The notes below the pieces were generated by a model, which saw only the letters and a list, made by a program, of their open reading frames with translations, did not search any database and was not told the origin of the DNA. This document shows positions 54,827-64,000 of a DNA stretch of 64,000 nucleotides, one piece after another. The stretch spans positions 4,532,501 through 4,596,500 of the forward strand of contig NZ_JAPEMI010000001.1 of the NCBI RefSeq assembly GCF_026342835.1. The letters run 5' to 3'. Every line of letters begins with the position of its first letter. Position 1 is the stretch's first letter. The position numbers were made by a program, and so were the translations under genes. This DNA comes from Streptomyces sp. NBC_00154. Lineage in GTDB: Bacteria; Actinomycetota; Actinomycetes; Streptomycetales; Streptomycetaceae.

Positions 54827-56614
54827 ATGACCGCCGTGAATCCCGCCCGGACCTCTGCCGAGAACTCCGTGGGCCGCCCCACGCCGATCACCAACGCCAC
54901 CGCGCTGCAGAAGCCGTCCGGGATGCCGATCCACAAGTACGGCCGGTACGAGGCCGTCGACATCCCCGACCGCACCTGGCCGGACAACCGGATCACCGTG
55001 GCGCCCCGCTGGCTGTCCACCGATCTGCGTGACGGCAACCAGGCGCTGATCGACCCGATGTCGCCGGCCCGCAAGCGCGAGATGTTCGACCTGCTCGTAC
55101 GCATGGGCTACAAGGAGATCGAGGTCGGTTTCCCGTCCTCCGGCGAGACCGACTTCGCGTTCGTCCGCTCCATCATCGAAGAGGGCGCGATCCCCGAGGA
55201 CGTGACGATCTCCGTCCTCACCCAGGCCCGCGAGGAGCTGATCGAGCGAACTGTTGAATCACTGGTCGGTGCGCGGCGCGCCACCGTGCACCTGTACAAC
55301 GCCACCGCCCCCACCTTCCGCCGCGTGGTCTTCCGCGGTTCGAAGGAGGAGGTCAAGCAGATCGCGGTGGACGGCACCCGGCTGGTCATGGAGTACGCGG
55401 AGAAGATCCTCGGCGACGAGACGATCTTCGGCTACCAGTACAGCCCGGAGATCTTCACCGACACCGAACTGGACTTCGCGCTGGAGGTCTGCGAGGCCGT
55501 CTGTGACGTCTGGCAGCCCGAGGAGGGCCGTGAGATCATCCTCAACCTGCCCGCCACCGTGGAGCGTTCGACGCCGTCCACACACGCGGACCGGTTCGAG
55601 TGGATGTCGCGCAACCTGTCGCGCCGCGAGCACATCTGTTTGTCGGTCCACCCGCACAACGACCGCGGCACCGCCGTCGCCGCCGCCGAACTGGCGATCA
55701 TGGCCGGCGCGGACCGGATCGAGGGCTGCCTGTTCGGCCAGGGCGAGCGCACCGGCAACGTCGACCTGGTGACGCTGGGCATGAACCTGTTCTCGCAGGG
55801 CGTCGACCCGCAGATCGACTTCTCGCAGATCGACGAGATCCGCCGCACCAGCGAGTACTGCAACCAGATGGAGGTCCACCCGCGCCACCCCTACGCGGGC
55901 GACCTGGTCTACACCGCCTTCTCCGGCTCCCACCAGGACGCCATCAAGAAGGGCTTCGACGCCATGGAGGCCGACGCGGCCGCCCAGGGCAAGACCGTCG
56001 ACGAGATCGAGTGGGCGGTGCCGTACCTGCCGATCGACCCGAAGGACGTCGGCCGCTCGTACGAGGCCGTCATCCGGGTCAACTCGCAGTCCGGCAAGGG
56101 CGGAATCGCCTACGTCCTGAAGAACGACCACAAGCTGGACCTGCCGCGCCGGATGCAGATCGAGTTCTCCCGGATCATTCAGGCCAAGACCGATGCCGAG
56201 GGCGGCGAGGTCACGCCGACGCAGATCTGGTCCACGTTCCAGGACGAGTACCTGCCCAACCCGGAGAACGCCTGGGGCCGCGTACAGATCCGTTCCGGTC
56301 AGACGACGACCGATTCCGACGGCCGGGACACGATCACCGTCGACGCGACCGTGGACGGCGCGGACACCGTGCTGACCGGATCCGGCAACGGTCCGATCTC
56401 CGCGTTCTTCGAAGCGCTGCAGGCCATCGGCATCGACGCCCGTCTGCTGGACTACACCGAGCACACGATGAGCGAGGGTGCGAGCGCCCAGGCCGCCTCG
56501 TACATCGAGTGCGCGATCGACGGAAAGGTCCTGTGGGGCATCGGCATCGACGCCAACACCACGCGGGCCTCGCTGAAGGCGGTCGTCTCCGCGGTCAACC
56601 GCGCGACCCGCTGA
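54827..56614 (+). CDS. leuA: 2-isopropylmalate synthase
   Basis: A 595-residue enzyme, the first committed step of leucine synthesis (2-ketoisovalerate plus acetyl-CoA). LSTDLRDGNQALIDPM holds the substrate and metal residues of the TIM barrel, and SVHPHNDRGTAVAAAELA and GCLFGQGERTGNVDLV the active site. The C-terminal LeuA regulatory domain (about 460-595) for leucine feedback is complete. GAGGAG lies 9 nt before ATG 54827. Expression is expected to be leader-peptide controlled. Confidence 0.97.
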   Translation: MTAVNPARTSAENSVGRPTPITNATALQKPSGMPIHKYGRYEAVDIPDRTWPDNRITVAPRWLSTDLRDGNQALIDPMSPARKREMFDLLVRMGYKEIEVGFPSSGETDFAFVRSIIEEGAIPEDVTISVLTQAREELIERTVESLVGARRATVHLYNATAPTFRRVVFRGSKEEVKQIAVDGTRLVMEYAEKILGDETIFGYQYSPEIFTDTELDFALEVCEAVCDVWQPEEGREIILNLPATVERSTPSTHADRFEWMSRNLSRREHICLSVHPHNDRGTAVAAAELAIMAGADRIEGCLFGQGERTGNVDLVTLGMNLFSQGVDPQIDFSQIDEIRRTSEYCNQMEVHPRHPYAGDLVYTAFSGSHQDAIKKGFDAMEADAAAQGKTVDEIEWAVPYLPIDPKDVGRSYEAVIRVNSQSGKGGIAYVLKNDHKLDLPRRMQIEFSRIIQAKTDAEGGEVTPTQIWSTFQDEYLPNPENAWGRVQIRSGQTTTDSDGRDTITVDATVDGADTVLTGSGNGPISAFFEALQAIGIDARLLDYTEHTMSEGASAQAASYIECAIDGKVLWGIGIDANTTRASLKAVVSAVNRATR

Positions 56615-56650
56615 CCCGGCGCCCGAAAGGGCGCACAGGTGCATGATCGA

Positions 56651-56686
56651 CGAACCCCGTCACCCGGTTCCCGGGGGCGGGGTTCG
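56651..56686 (+). terminator. leuA terminator
   Basis: CGAACCCCG pairs with CGGGGTTCG (9 bp), enclosing a CCCGG/CCGGG stem, 36 bp after the stop. Confidence 0.8.
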
Positions 56687-56794
56687 GCCATCTCCCGACG
56701 GTTGTGACGATCGAGGTGCTGACGCCACATCGTGACTGTGGTTAACATCACGTCGACACGGCAATGTTGCCGGAGCGTTACGGAGGTGTGCGAC

Positions 56795-57499
56795 GTGCGG
56801 TCAGCCCTGGGACAACGCGCCATGAAGCTGCGTATCTGCGGCATCCGCACCATCTGGGACGCCGTCGCCGACGGCGAGTTCTTCTGCCCCGGCTGCGGCG
56901 GCGACCGCAACTACCGCCGTCTCACCGGCCGTCGGCGCTTCACTGTGCTCGGCGTGCCGCTGATGCGTCGCGGCACCGTGGGCCCCGTCGTCGAATGCGC
57001 GGCCTGCCGCACACACTTCGACACCGACGCGCTCGACCACCCCACCACCACCCGGTTCTCCGCGATGCTCAAGGACGCCGTCCACACCGTCGCCCTCGGC
57101 GTCCTCGCCGCCGGTGGCACCACCTCGCGCACGGTCCTGGAGACCGCGGTGGCCACCGTGCGCGGCGCCGGATTCGACGACTGCACGGAGGAGCAACTCT
57201 CCACCGTCGTCGAGGTGCTTGCCGCGGACATCGGCCACGGCTCCGCCTTCGACGCCGCGGCCGAGGCGTGCGGCGCCGCCCTCGCCATCGAGCTCCACGA
57301 GGCGCTGGAACCACTCGCCCCGCATCTGGCGCCCGCCGGACGTGAATCGATCCTGCTGCAGGGTGCCAGGATCGCGCTCGCCGACGGCCCGTACAGCCAG
57401 GCCGAGCGCGAGGTACTGACCACGGTCGGTGCGGCGCTGCAGCTCTGCGCGGACGACACGGCCCGGCTGCTCGCCGCGGCGGCGCGTACCCCGTCCTAG
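56795..57499 (+). CDS. zinc-ribbon plus TerB-like helical protein
   Basis: A 234-residue protein. A zinc ribbon is formed by Cys31/Cys34 (CPGCGG) and Cys68/Cys71 (CAAC). A helical region (about 90-230) with an acidic segment ARIALADGPYSQAEREVL resembles TerB domains, found in tellurite-resistance and phage-defence-linked systems. No other ter gene is nearby. GTG 56795 has GGAGG 8 nt upstream; a start at 56732 is less likely. Function unknown. Confidence 0.83.
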   Translation: MRSALGQRAMKLRICGIRTIWDAVADGEFFCPGCGGDRNYRRLTGRRRFTVLGVPLMRRGTVGPVVECAACRTHFDTDALDHPTTTRFSAMLKDAVHTVALGVLAAGGTTSRTVLETAVATVRGAGFDDCTEEQLSTVVEVLAADIGHGSAFDAAAEACGAALAIELHEALEPLAPHLAPAGRESILLQGARIALADGPYSQAEREVLTTVGAALQLCADDTARLLAAAARTPS

Positions 57500-57638
57500 C
57501 GCCTGCTCCCCGTGCCCCGGCGCGCCCCGCCCCGGCAGTTCCGGGCGGCGCAGCACGCGGTACCGGCCGGCGGAAGCCGAACCGTACGGTCTTCGGGGGC
57601 GGGCCCGCTCCGGTGCGCGCGTACAGGACAATGGACGC

Positions 57639-58385
57639 ATGAGCTTGTTCCGGGACGACGGCGTGGTGCTGCGCACGCAGAAACTGGGCGAGGCCGACCG
57701 GATCATCACGATCCTGACCCGCGGCCACGGCCGGGTGCGGGCCGTCGCCCGCGGTGTGCGGCGTACGAAGTCGAAGTTCGGCGCCCGCCTCGAACCGTTC
57801 TCCCATGTGGACGTGCAGTTTTTCGCGCGCGGCAGCGAACTGGTCGGCCGCGGTCTGCCGCTGTGTACCCAGAGCGAGACGATCGCGCCGTACGGGGGCG
57901 GCATCGTCACCGACTACGCCCGGTACACCGCGGGCACCGCGATGCTGGAGACCGCCGAGCGCTTCACCGACCACGAGGGCGAGCCCGCGGTCCAGCAGTA
58001 TCTGCTGCTCGTCGGCGGACTGCGCACCCTCGCCCGGGGGGAACACGCGCCGAACCTGATCCTCGACGCCTTCCTGCTGCGTTCCCTTGCCGTCAACGGT
58101 TACGCACCCAGCTTCGAGGACTGCGCGAAGTGCGGAATGCCCGGACCGAACCGATTCTTCTCCGTCGCGGCGGGCGGCGCCATATGCGGCGACTGCCGGG
58201 TGCCCGGCAGCGTCGTACCCTCAGCAGAGGCCGTCGCCCTGCTGAGCGCGCTGCTCACCGGTGACTGGGAGACGGCCGACGCGTGCGAGGCGCGGCATGT
58301 CAGGGAGGGGAGCGGGCTGGTGTCCGCCTATCTGCACTGGCATCTGGAGCGCGGACTGCGCTCGCTGCGTTACGTAGAGAAGTAA
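57639..58385 (+). CDS. recO: DNA repair protein RecO
   Basis: A 248-residue RecF-pathway mediator. The OB-fold N-terminus (MSLFRDDGVVLRTQKLGEAD then ILTRGHGRVRAVARGVRR) and a zinc site of Cys pairs CAKCGM and CGDC are typical. It loads RecA on SSB-coated DNA. It is followed 40 bp later by uppS, a conserved pair. Confidence 0.95.
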   Translation: MSLFRDDGVVLRTQKLGEADRIITILTRGHGRVRAVARGVRRTKSKFGARLEPFSHVDVQFFARGSELVGRGLPLCTQSETIAPYGGGIVTDYARYTAGTAMLETAERFTDHEGEPAVQQYLLLVGGLRTLARGEHAPNLILDAFLLRSLAVNGYAPSFEDCAKCGMPGPNRFFSVAAGGAICGDCRVPGSVVPSAEAVALLSALLTGDWETADACEARHVREGSGLVSAYLHWHLERGLRSLRYVEK

Positions 58386-58425
58386 CCGACACCGGCACAG
58401 CAGGCACAGGGAGACGAGACAGCTC

Positions 58426-59253
58426 ATGGCAGTACGCGGGATCCTCGGTGGCCGTAACAGGCGCGTATACAAGACCCCCGAGCCGCACCCCTCCGGGGCC
58501 ACGCCCCCGAAGATCCCCGGCGAGCTGGTGCCCAAGCACGTCGCCGTCGTGATGGACGGCAACGGCCGCTGGGCCAAGGAACGGGGCCTCCCGCGCACCG
58601 AGGGCCACAAGGTCGGCGAGGGCGTCGTCATGGACGTCCTCAAGGGCTGCATCGAGATGGGCGTCAAGAACCTCTCGCTGTACGCCTTCTCCACCGAGAA
58701 CTGGAAGCGTTCGCCGGAAGAAGTGAAGTTCCTGATGAACTTCAACCGGGACGTCATCCGCCGCCGTCGCGACGAGATGGACGAACTGGGCATCCGCATC
58801 CGCTGGGTGGGCCGGATGCCGAAGCTGTGGAAGTCCGTCGTCCAGGAGCTCCAGGTCGCCCAGGAGCAGACGAAGGACAACGACAAGATGACGCTGTACT
58901 TCTGCGTCAACTACGGCGGCCGGGCCGAGATCGCCGACGCCGCGCAGCGCCTCGCCGAGGACGTCGCGGCCGGAAAGCTGGACCCGGCCAAGGTCAACGA
59001 GAAGACCTTCGCGAAGTACATCTACTACCCGGACATGCCGGACGTGGACCTCTTCGTGCGTCCCAGCGGTGAACAGCGCACCTCCAACTACCTGATCTGG
59101 CAGAGCGCGTACGCCGAGATGGTCTTCCAGGACGTGCTGTGGCCGGACTTCGACCGCCGCGACCTGTGGCGGGCCTGCCTGGAGTACGCCCAGCGCGACC
59201 GGCGCTTCGGCGGCGCGGTGGAAGCGTCGGAAAAGGCGGAACCGACGGTCTGA
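58426..59253 (+). CDS. uppS: isoprenyl transferase (UPP synthase family)
   Basis: A 275-residue cis-prenyltransferase that makes the polyprenyl carrier lipid for wall synthesis. VVMDGNGRWAKERGL carries catalytic Asp44 and the phosphate-binding motif. YAFSTENWKRS and the C-terminal RPSGEQRTSNYLIWQ are conserved. GGGAGA lies 9 nt before ATG 58426. Confidence 0.97.
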   Translation: MAVRGILGGRNRRVYKTPEPHPSGATPPKIPGELVPKHVAVVMDGNGRWAKERGLPRTEGHKVGEGVVMDVLKGCIEMGVKNLSLYAFSTENWKRSPEEVKFLMNFNRDVIRRRRDEMDELGIRIRWVGRMPKLWKSVVQELQVAQEQTKDNDKMTLYFCVNYGGRAEIADAAQRLAEDVAAGKLDPAKVNEKTFAKYIYYPDMPDVDLFVRPSGEQRTSNYLIWQSAYAEMVFQDVLWPDFDRRDLWRACLEYAQRDRRFGGAVEASEKAEPTV

Positions 59254-59577
59254 CCCTTCCCGGTACGACCACGGCTCTCCCACAGCTCTGTGGGGGCCGT
59301 GAGCGAGGAACAGGGGCCGTGCACGGCGCGGTGTCGAGCTGAGATGCCGGCCGGTGCTGCAGGACTGCTCGAGGGCGCTCCGGGAGCGCCACCGGATCAG
59401 TGCGGCGGGCCGGCGGCAGCAGGTCCTGGGCGGTCGCGACCGTGTGCGGGGTCGCGTCCGCCGTGCTGCCCCTGGTGGCGGACGGCAACGTCCCGGCGGG
59501 ATCGTCGACCGAAGCGGGCCGGACAGCCCGTCCGGTGAATGAGGAAAGAGGTCCGGGGGCCGAGCCCCCGGAAGCGG
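59254..59577. other. intergenic region between uppS and zur
   Basis: 324 bp without a confident gene. A plus-strand frame from GTG 59400 has genome-like codon use and a signal-like segment (WAVATVCGVASAVLPLVADG), but it runs on antisense to zur, so I do not call it. A zur terminator lies at the right edge. Confidence 0.5.
59552..59572 (-). terminator. zur terminator
   Basis: TCCGGGGGC-CGA-GCCCCCGGA: 9-bp perfect stem, 5 bp beyond the zur stop. Confidence 0.75.
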
Positions 59578-60018
59578 TCACCCCGCCGTCGGGCACTCCG
59601 CGCACTCCGCACACGTACCGAAGACCTCCACCGTGTGCGCCACGTTCACGAACCCGTGCTGCGAGGCAATCGTCGCCGCCCACTGCTCCACCGCCGGCCC
59701 CTCGACCTCGACGGCCTTGCCGCAGACCCGGCACACCAGATGGTGGTGGTGCTCCCCGGTCGAGCACCGCCGGTACACGGACTCGCCGTCGGTGGTGCGC
59801 AGGACGTCCACCTCGCCCGCGTCGGCGAGGGACTGCAGGGTGCGGTAGACCGTGGTCAGCCCGACCGAGTCACCGCGGTGCTTGAGGACATCGTGCAGCT
59901 CCTGGGCGCTGCGGAACTCGTCCACCTCGTCGAGCGCCGCCGCCACCGCGGCGCGCTGCCGGGTCGACCGGCCGCGTACCGGGGATGCGTTCGTTCCACT
60001 GATCGGCGCCGTCGCCAC
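59578..60018 (-). CDS. zur: zinc uptake regulator Zur (Fur family)
   Basis: A 146-residue repressor. The winged helix (STRQRAAVAAALDEVDEFRS) and metal sites (HHHHLVCRVC, CAECAEC) match Streptomyces Zur. It represses zinc uptake genes when zinc is plentiful. GTG 60018 has GGAGG 5 nt upstream; a longer start would add a poorly conserved leader. It is the last gene of the znuACB-zur unit. Confidence 0.96.
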   Translation of the reverse strand: MATAPISGTNASPVRGRSTRQRAAVAAALDEVDEFRSAQELHDVLKHRGDSVGLTTVYRTLQSLADAGEVDVLRTTDGESVYRRCSTGEHHHHLVCRVCGKAVEVEGPAVEQWAATIASQHGFVNVAHTVEVFGTCAECAECPTAG

Positions 60019-60083
60019 AGGTGCCTCCTCGTGTCGCCCGTACATGTGTCGGGCCATTGTGCCAGTCCGCCCGCGTGCCGGGG

Positions 60084-60995
60084 TCAAACCCGGACGTCGT
60101 CCGAGGCCGGTCGGGCAGCCGGTACGTCCGGAGTCTTCCCTTCCAGGGTGCACTGCGCCGTAGCCGTTTCGCTGCGGCGGGCGCGCCGTGCGGCCAGCGG
60201 TGCGGCGAGCAGGGTCAGGGCGACGAAGACGCCGATGGCCAGCAGCACGATCGTCGCGCCGGGCGGCACGTCCTGGTAGTACGAGGTCACGGTGCCGGCC
60301 AGGGTCACCGCCGTACCGATGACGACGGACAGCACGAACGTCACCTTGAAGGACTTCGAGATCTGTTGCGCGGCCGCGACCGGCACCACCATCAGCGCGC
60401 TGACCAGCAGCAGACCGACGACGCGCATCGCGACGGTGACGGTCACCGCCGCCGTGACCGCGATCAGCAGATTCAGTGCACGCACCGGCAGCCCGGTGAC
60501 CCGCGCGAACTCCTCGTCCTGGCTGACCGCGAACAGCTGGCGACGCAGCCCCAGCGTCACCAGCAGCACGAAGGCGGCCAGCAGACAGATCGCGGTGATG
60601 TCCTCGGACGAGACCGTGGACAGCGAGCCGAAGAGGTACGAGGTGAGGTTGGCGTTGGAGCCGGTGTCGGAGAGGTTGATCAGCAGCACACCGCCCGCCA
60701 TGCCTCCGTAGAACAGCATGGCCAGCGCGATGTCGCCGCGCGTACGCCCGTACCAGCGGACCAGCTCCATGACGACCGAGCCGACGACGGCGACGGCCGT
60801 GGCCATCCAGACCGGGCTGGTGGAGAGCAGGAAGCCGAGGCCGACCCCGGTCATCGCGATATGGCCGATTCCGTCGCCCATCAGGGCCTGGCGGCGCTGG
60901 ACGAGGTAGATGCCGACGGCGGGGGCGATGACGCCGACGAGTACGGCGGCGAGCAGGGCCCGCTGCATGAAGGGGGGCTGGAGGAATTCCGTCAT
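60084..60995 (-). CDS. znuB: zinc ABC transporter permease
   Basis: A 303-residue permease with about eight helices. The cytoplasmic loop QALMGDGIGHIAMTGVGLGF is the ABC-3 family signature. The C-terminal tail is charged and cytoplasmic. The ATG at 60995 overlaps the znuC stop by one base (TGATG). Confidence 0.96.
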   Translation of the reverse strand: MTEFLQPPFMQRALLAAVLVGVIAPAVGIYLVQRRQALMGDGIGHIAMTGVGLGFLLSTSPVWMATAVAVVGSVVMELVRWYGRTRGDIALAMLFYGGMAGGVLLINLSDTGSNANLTSYLFGSLSTVSSEDITAICLLAAFVLLVTLGLRRQLFAVSQDEEFARVTGLPVRALNLLIAVTAAVTVTVAMRVVGLLLVSALMVVPVAAAQQISKSFKVTFVLSVVIGTAVTLAGTVTSYYQDVPPGATIVLLAIGVFVALTLLAAPLAARRARRSETATAQCTLEGKTPDVPAARPASDDVRV

Positions 60996-61777
60996 CAGGT
61001 CAGCAGTCCCGTCCGGGCGGGCTCGGAAGCCGCGTGGGGGTGTACGTGGTCGTGGCCGGGCAGCGCGTGCTGACCCAGGGCCTTCGGGGGTGGCCCGTCG
61101 TGCATCACACAGCCGTCGCGCAGCACGACCGCTCGGTCGATGAGGGGCTCCAGCGGGCCCAGTTCGTGCAGCACGAGCAGCACGGTGGTGCCGGTGGCGA
61201 CCTGCTCGCGCAGCGTCTCGGCGAGGATCTCCTGGCTGGCCAGGTCGACGCCCGCCATCGGCTCGTCCATGATCAGCAGCTCGGGTTCGGCGGCGAGCGC
61301 GCGGGCGATGAGCACGCGCTGGTGCTGTCCGCCGGAGAGGGCGCTCACCGAATCCTTGGCCCGGTCGCCGAGGCCGACGAGCTCGATGGCCCGGTCGACG
61401 GCGTTCCGGTCCGCCTTGCGCAGCAGTCCCAGCTTCGTACGGGACAGCCGCCCGGCGGAGACGACCTCGCGGATCGTGGCAGGGACGCCGCTCGCCGCCG
61501 TCGTGCGCTGCGGTACGTAGCCGATCCGCGCCCAGTTACGGAAGCGGCGCAGCGGGGTGCCGAACAGCTCGACCGAGCCGCTGGTGAGCGGGACCTGGCC
61601 GATGACGGACCGGACGGCGGTCGACTTGCCGGAGCCGTTGGCGCCGAGCAGGGCGGCGACCTCACCGCGGCGCACGGTGAGATCGATGCCGCGCAGTACG
61701 GGGCGCGCGCCGAGCGTGGCCGTGGCCCCGCGCAGGGTGATCACGGGGTCGGGCTTGGTGCTCCGGGGCTCGGGCAT
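60995..61777 (-). CDS. znuC: zinc ABC transporter ATPase
   Basis: A 260-residue ATPase. Walker A is GANGSGKST, the signature is LSGGQHQR and Walker B LLIMDEP. The C-terminus is His-rich (GQHALPGHDHVHPHA), possibly a metal sensor or buffer. GGAG 6 nt upstream supports ATG 61777 over a start at 61819. Confidence 0.96.
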   Translation of the reverse strand: MPEPRSTKPDPVITLRGATATLGARPVLRGIDLTVRRGEVAALLGANGSGKSTAVRSVIGQVPLTSGSVELFGTPLRRFRNWARIGYVPQRTTAASGVPATIREVVSAGRLSRTKLGLLRKADRNAVDRAIELVGLGDRAKDSVSALSGGQHQRVLIARALAAEPELLIMDEPMAGVDLASQEILAETLREQVATGTTVLLVLHELGPLEPLIDRAVVLRDGCVMHDGPPPKALGQHALPGHDHVHPHAASEPARTGLLT

Positions 61778-61815
61778 GAGCGTCTCCGATACTGCTGTGG
61801 CGAGTGTTGCGTGGG

Positions 61816-62769
61816 TCACTTCGCGCCGAGCGCCTTCTGGAGCGCGGCGAGGTTGGACTGCATGACCTCGATGTAGTTATCGCCCTTGGACTTGGCGGTG
61901 ATTCCCTCGAGGGGGTCGAGGACGTCGGTCTTCAGGCCGGTGTCCCTGGCGACGGTCTTCGCGGTCCTGTCGCTGGCGAGCGTCTCGAAGAAGACGGTGG
62001 TGGCCTTGTTCTTCTCCGCGATGGTGTGGATGTCCTTGACCCGGGCGGGGCTGGGCTCGCTCTCGGGGTCGACGCCGGCGATGCCCTCCTGGATGAGCCC
62101 GTAGCGCTCGGCGAGGTACCCGAAGGCGGAGTGGGTGGTGATGAACGTCTTGGTGGCGATGTCGCTCAGGCCCTTCTTGTACGACGTGTTCAGCGCGTCG
62201 AGCTTCTTGACCAGGGCGTCCGTGTTGGTGCGGTAGTCCGCGGCGTGGTTCGGGTCGGCCTTCTCCAGGGACTTTCCGACCCCCTTGGCGACCTCGGCGT
62301 ACTTCACCGGGTCCAGCCAGATGTGCGGGTCGGCCCCGGCCCCCTCGCCCTCGTGCGCATGGCCGTGCTCGTCGCCGCCGGTCTCCGTGCCGTGGTCCTC
62401 CAGCGTGGTGAGCTTCGCCGCGTCCACGGAGTTCCTGACCCCGGACTGCGCGATCGCGTCGTCGACGGCGGGCTGGATACCCTTGAGGTACAGGATGTAA
62501 TCGGCGTCGCCGAGCCCGCCGATCTGCCGCGGGCTGAGCTCCAGGTCGTGCGGCTCGACACCCGGCTTGGTCAGCGTGGTGACCGAGACATGGGTCCCGC
62601 CGATCTCCTCGGCCAGGAACTGCATGGGATAGAACGAGGCCACCACATCCAGCTTGTCCCCGTTCTTGCTCTCGGCGGCGTCGGAGGTGGAGCAGGCGGA
62701 GAGCGCGGTGAGACCGAGGGCGACGGCCCCGGCGACAGCGGCGGTGGGTATGAGGCGGCGTACGTTCAT
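61816..62769 (-). CDS. znuA: zinc-binding lipoprotein ZnuA
   Basis: A 317-residue solute-binding protein. The signal peptide ends at lipobox LSAC (LTALSACSTSD). A His/Asp-rich loop between lobes (DEHGHAHEGEGAGADPHIW) is typical of ZnuA and buffers zinc; His residues in the lobes and DPHIWLDP bind the metal. ATG 62769 abuts the first Zur-box-like palindrome; ATGs at 62778 and 62787 are alternatives. Confidence 0.96.
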   Translation of the reverse strand: MNVRRLIPTAAVAGAVALGLTALSACSTSDAAESKNGDKLDVVASFYPMQFLAEEIGGTHVSVTTLTKPGVEPHDLELSPRQIGGLGDADYILYLKGIQPAVDDAIAQSGVRNSVDAAKLTTLEDHGTETGGDEHGHAHEGEGAGADPHIWLDPVKYAEVAKGVGKSLEKADPNHAADYRTNTDALVKKLDALNTSYKKGLSDIATKTFITTHSAFGYLAERYGLIQEGIAGVDPESEPSPARVKDIHTIAEKNKATTVFFETLASDRTAKTVARDTGLKTDVLDPLEGITAKSKGDNYIEVMQSNLAALQKALGAK

Positions 62770-62783
62770 GACACTCATTTTCA
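62769..62783. promoter_or_regulatory. Zur-box-like palindrome 1 (overlaps znuA start)
   Basis: TGACACTCATTTTCA matches the 7-1-7 Streptomyces Zur-box form (TGaaAatgATTttCA). It includes the last base of the znuA start codon, so Zur could block initiation as well as transcription. Confidence 0.7.
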
Positions 62784-62790
62784 ACAAAAG

Positions 62791-62805
62791 TGGAAACGAT
62801 TGTCA
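62791..62805. promoter_or_regulatory. Zur-box-like palindrome 2
   Basis: TGGAAACGATTGTCA, a second 15-bp imperfect palindrome 22 bp (centre to centre) from the first, on the promoter side of znuA. Tandem boxes suggest cooperative Zur binding. Confidence 0.65.
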
Positions 62806-62924
62806 ACAAGCTCGGTGAGAGGCCCTGCTCACCATCTGTCCGCGCACCGATTTGATCCAGGGGGCGTGCCCGCCGGTAATCTGAAGCATTCGCCGTTCGT
62901 CGTCGTCGTAATGAAGAGAGCACC

Positions 62925-64000
<1,076 letters not shown>

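Noticed and set aside
59400..59885. Plus-strand frame with a signal-like start between uppS and zur
   Set aside because: It continues antisense through zur with no natural stop in the gap, and no Shine-Dalgarno sequence is convincing.

Overview
The window is a stretch of high-GC (roughly 70%) actinobacterial chromosome, almost certainly Streptomyces or a very close relative. The signs are near-universal G/C at third codon positions, frequent GTG starts, 4-nt stop/start overlaps (ATGA, GTGA), long GC-rich hairpin terminators that mostly lack U-tracts, a HrcA/CIRCE heat-shock unit, and a core gene order (nadD-rsfS ... leuS ... comEA-comEC-holA-rpsT-lepA ... hemW-hrcA-dnaJ ... phoH-ybeY-corC-era ... 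leuA-recO-uppS-zur-znuBCA-glyS) that I recognise from memory as the Streptomyces arm-proximal core. There is no biosynthetic cluster, prophage, transposase or CRISPR array. Most of the window is conserved housekeeping DNA, and its novelty is in small or divergent genes and in regulation.

Layout. 1-6 kb: two neighbouring single-pass membrane proteins that share an N-terminal motif, a convergent M48 membrane protease, two tiny membrane proteins, nadD and a divergent LytR/CpsA/Psr protein. 6-9 kb: rsfS coupled to a histidine phosphatase with a probable CTG start, then two identical tRNA-Ala(GGC) genes flanking a decayed MFS transporter and a small zinc-ribbon protein. 9-12 kb: a two-gene minus-strand operon encoding a ferric-reductase-like heme membrane protein and a NuoF-like/ferredoxin fusion, which I regard as the best candidate for an undescribed system. 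12-15 kb: leuS behind a leucine leader peptide and attenuator. 15-27 kb: a membrane coiled-coil protein, DegV, ComEA/ComEC, an arylamine N-acetyltransferase, YceI, holA, rpsT and lepA. 27-39 kb: long-chain acyl-CoA synthetase, a fused anti-sigma kinase/PP2C phosphatase, hemW, a DUF3097 protein with TOPRIM-like motifs, a metallo-beta-lactamase-fold hydrolase, CIRCE-hrcA-dnaJ, nitronate monooxygenase and rsmE.

39-48 kb: a putative lipoprotein, a tricorn-like protease, HIT, RNase Z and adenosine/adenine deaminase, an MFS exporter, and a PfkB kinase that diverges from the exporter across a perfect Crp-like palindrome. 48-53 kb: phoH-ybeY-corC-yjbR-(degenerate cytidine deaminase)-era, a near-continuous operon for RNA and ribosome quality control. 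53-54.5 kb: an emfourin-like inhibitor next to a protealysin-like M4 protease, both on the minus strand. 54.5-59 kb: leuA with its own leucine leader peptide, a zinc-ribbon/TerB-like protein, recO and uppS. 59.5-63 kb: znuA-znuC-znuB-zur, autoregulated through two Zur-box-like palindromes. The window ends inside glyS.

Functional themes. Leucine supply is sensed twice by the same device: leucine-codon leader peptides precede both leuS and leuA, about 42 kb apart. Ribosome assembly and quality control recur (rsfS, lepA, rsmE, ybeY, era, rnz, rpsT). Three proteins carry family folds without the expected key residues: the LCP-like protein, the cytidine-deaminase-like protein and the NuoF-like protein. 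Starts were chosen from Shine-Dalgarno position, overlap with the upstream stop and remembered family N-termini; alternatives are noted where they matter.
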